A stretch of DNA of 64,000 bases from Mortierella alpina. Its lineage: Eukaryota; Mortierellomycota; Mortierellomycetes; Mortierellales; Mortierellaceae. The notes under the pieces are model-generated. The model worked only from the letters and a program-made list of their open reading frames with translations, did not search any database and had not been told where the DNA came from. Location of the stretch: NCBI GenBank assembly GCA_029449245.1, contig JANATF010000014.1:252501-316500 (forward strand), given 5' to 3'. Within the stretch, counting starts at the first letter, position 1; each line of letters opens with the position of its first letter. Below are positions 61,462 through 64,000 of the stretch, piece by piece. The position numbers were made by a program, and so were the translations under genes.

Positions 61462-64000
61462 ATGAACACATCGTCTCTTTCCAAGCAAACATCTATTGAT
61501 CTCCCATCACTATGCTACAGTGCCGTCATCGCCAAGGGTTCCCCGTTTGAACCCACCCCCCGCATTTGCAGCATGGATGAGGAACTCGACATCGCTCAGT
61601 TAGTTGATGCTGTGTCCAAGGATGGCGTCCCTCTTGTCCTGGAGGGATGGCACAAGCATCCCGCTTGGAAGAAAGCGCTCTTCACATTCACTTTTCTCAC
61701 GAGAAAGCATGGAAAGGAGGGTAAAGTTTCTTCATATGCCCATCCTCTCAATGTGCTGCCTCTAAACATTCTGAATCCCTCATAGTTATAACCTGCCGGG
61801 ATCATCGCAATGTGGTCGATGTGGACATCACAATGAGAGACTACATCTCGACTGTCCGCCGCTCCAACTTGAACAGTTTCGGTACTCAGGACCAGTCCAC
61901 GTCAGGCACTCTCCTCTATGCCAAGGATTTAAGTTGCCCTCAGGAGTGGCAAAAGTCTCTCATGGACGACATCATGCCACCATCCCTCGCATATAGGGGA
62001 GAGAACGATCTAAGTAAGTGGCACATTTCGAGTTCTTCGACAGCGGAATGACTCGAATTACGAACTAATCCTCTACTAAGATTCCTTTAGCCCTGACTCT
62101 GCAGCAGAGAACCTTATGGTTTACATCGGCCAGCACGGCACATGGTATGGTTTTGCAGGAACTTGAAAACCCATCCCAGATTCACGGCAACTAATTCACA
62201 CCGCAAAACTCTGTTACAGGACACCAGCGCACATCGACCACTGTGGCACGGTTGGACACAACATTATGGCATGGGCTGATAACGGTACTGGAGCTGTTAC
62301 CAAACTATTGCTTCGTTGTGCACTGTATCTACAGCGACTAATTAATATGTGTATGCTCATATAGGATCATCCTCAATCTGGTTTATGATTGCCAGGAAAG
62401 ACAAGGCCAAGGCCGAAACTCTTTTTCGATCCTTGGGGCGACATATCGAGCTGGAAAATTACTTCATAGCTGTGGATGACCTTGCTAAAGCGGACTTTCC
62501 AATTTACGTTACGGAGCAGCGTATTGGTGATCTAATCCTGATTCCTTCCATGGGGTATCATCAAGTGGCGAACCTGGTATGGATTTGAATGCCAAGAGTG
62601 AATACATACATGAACACGACATCCACCCGAACCCCTCTAATCGCTGCGACTTCTCATTCACATCTAGGGAAAAGCGACTATCAAAGTTGCTTGGAATAGG
62701 TTGACAACGAGTTGTCTACAGGCAGCTGTTAACGTCGTGCTTCCGCGATACAGAGAGTAAGTGTGCTCATTTTGAGACGAGTGGCTCAATCTGCCGCATT
62801 CAAGTACTCATTATTTATTATTACGTGTCAACTGTAAACCAGGATCAACAATCCAGAAGTCTACCGAACGAAGTCTGTTATCAAAGGCGCACTCGAAAAC
62901 TGGACGAATCTACTACAAACTGGAGCCGACCCTTTTCCTGTACGGAAGATGTCCTTTTGCCGTTCATTCAAGGAACTTGTCGCTCTTTTCAGAGCTATTG
63001 TAGAGGAGGATTGGATTGATTTGGACGGACTAAAAAAAGAAAAATGGTTCACTCTTGACCTTGGTGTCCACATGTGCGTCTTTCAGTCACCAGGCAAGGC
63101 AGAGGATACAGCACCTGCGACTTGCAACTTCTGCCTCTGTGATATCTGGAACCGTCACTTTCACTGCCGCCATTGCACTGGTGACGATGTGAGCTACGAC
63201 CTTTGCATGCGCTGCTTTGCTCTGGGCCGTGGCTGCGAGCACAGATCAACGTCTATGACTTTCATGGAGTCATTCTCCCTAAAGTCTCTACGGGAACTGC
63301 AGTCGTTGGCCATTAATGCATGGAATAGGTCCACTATTCTCCCGGGATGCGATGGCTATGATGCAATGATCGATGATTGGAATAATGGGTAAGATTCAAC
63401 ACTACAAGAAAATATCTGTTCGGCTGTGCGATGCTAACGCGTACGCAAATGTGCACTGTAGCATCATCCCTAAATCCAACAACTACTCCTCTGCATCATT
63501 GGCGTATGCAAGATCTATGCACGTCAAGTACCAAGCTCCTGTAAGCCAGCTTCCTCAGAGCCCAGGGCACGCCTTATTATTGTCCTATTCATATTAACAT
63601 GCTCTCTACCAGTTCACCTGTCATCATTGCAGAGAAATCAGAAAAGGCTTTCTCGCCATTCCATGCACGAACTTGCGCCCTATTCACTGCCCTTCGAAAC
63701 CAGCCAAGAGAGGAGTCAAAGCTTGCCGCCTTCTCTTCTGTGAGTTGTGCTTATTCAATTACTACCAATTAACCTGGATCGATGTTTTCAGCAGACGGTC
63801 AGCTTCTGTCATATGCCCCAGATGCCGGGATATTTGCTTATGCACGAAATGCCGAAGACGGAGGGGTAGCGTTGTCATCACTCAGCCGCACAGCACAATA
63901 CCTCGGACACCACTTTTCACCTATCCATCAGATGATGTCCACAACAGAGGAGGTGCGTGTGACTCTATGACACACTCGCACGCGAGCAGGAAAACAATTG
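61462..64000 (+). CDS. JmjC-domain protein with ZZ-like and zf-4CXXC_R1 fingers (3' end outside window)
   Basis: Likely JmjC-type oxygenase, a family that includes histone demethylases; substrate not shown. Nine exons: 61462-61720, 61786-62013, 62081-62144, 62220-62284, 62365-62576, 62668-62756, 62843-63388, 63462-63540 and 63613 to the window end, all GT-AG and in phase. The JmjC fold is marked by AENLMVYIGQHGTW, the iron-binding HID (exon 4), NIMAWAD, SSIWFM and the distal His in GYHQVANLG. A ZZ-like cluster (CNFCLCD, HCRHC, CMRCF) follows at about 63130-63240, and zf-4CXXC_R1 (CHHCR, CELCL, CPRCRDICLCTKC) at about 63620-63870. The start at 61462 is the first Met of the open frame; a Met at 61573 is possible. 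The frame stays open to position 64000, unless a GTGCGT near 63953 is a donor. Confidence 0.88.

Noticed and set aside
60985-61484. Several open frames of 120-180 residues on both strands with Lys/Gly/Trp or Phe/Pro/Ser repeats
   Set aside because: They only translate the 19-bp minisatellite, whose unit cycles through all three frames without stops.
1-64000. tRNA genes
   Set aside because: No cloverleaf with a matching GGTTCGA-type B box was found by eye on either strand; a covariance-model scan would be decisive.

Overview
The window is a transposon-dense stretch of a fungal nuclear genome, most likely an early-diverging mould of the Mucoromycota (Mortierella-like). Evidence for this: short GT-AG introns throughout, a Crinkler-type (CRN) N-terminal domain, a leucine-rich-repeat protein with the N-terminal module I associate with Mortierellales, fungal DIRS, Crypton and Helitron elements, and degenerate fragments of 28S rDNA. 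The genus assignment is inference.

Layout. 1-2330: C-terminal end of a Helitron helicase gene with a hairpin/CTAG 3' terminus. 2568-4258: an unrecognised acidic two-exon gene on the minus strand. 4643-10365: a second Helitron with a three-exon Rep-helicase gene; its 3' end lies inside the integrase gene of a Ty3/Gypsy element (10366 to about 15797, minus strand). 15968-16198: a 28S 3'-end fragment and a palindrome. 16564-20566: a Crypton-type tyrosine recombinase gene, minus strand, with an in-frame stop. 21105-30482: a unit bounded by a perfect 54-bp inverted repeat, holding convergent RecQ-like helicase and DUF6589-like genes and interrupted by a complete DIRS retrotransposon (21202-25739). 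30610-33033: LRR gene. 34102-38287: another, frameshifted DIRS element. 38480-38747: further 28S/spacer fragments. 39012-40960: a multi-exon gene with a possible PD-(D/E)XK-like motif. 41776-49130: a second RecQ + DUF6589 unit, bounded by near-identical 619-bp inverted repeats. 49342-50051: a frameshifted Crinkler gene. 50500-51330: a decayed helicase. 52221-54053: an intact membrane glycoprotein gene. 54387-54990: a 28S pseudogene. 55316-59855: a second, almost identical copy of the first DIRS element. 59893-60207: a decayed zinc-finger exon. 61462 to the window end: a nine-exon JmjC / zinc-finger gene, incomplete on the right.

How it fits together. The window looks like a nest of elements: DIRS copy A sits inside the first RecQ/DUF6589 unit, Helitron 2 sits inside the Ty3 integrase, and DIRS copy B sits just downstream of a 28S pseudogene. 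The most interesting pattern is the twice-repeated inverted repeat / helicase / DUF6589 / inverted repeat layout. The two genes always converge and each faces inward from an inverted repeat. This suggests an autonomous DNA transposon family in which the DUF6589 protein could be the transposase and the RecQ-like protein an accessory helicase. Genes that look like ordinary host genes are the LRR gene (possibly 3'-truncated), the 39-41 kb gene, the membrane glycoprotein and the JmjC gene. I saw no tRNA gene and no CRISPR array.
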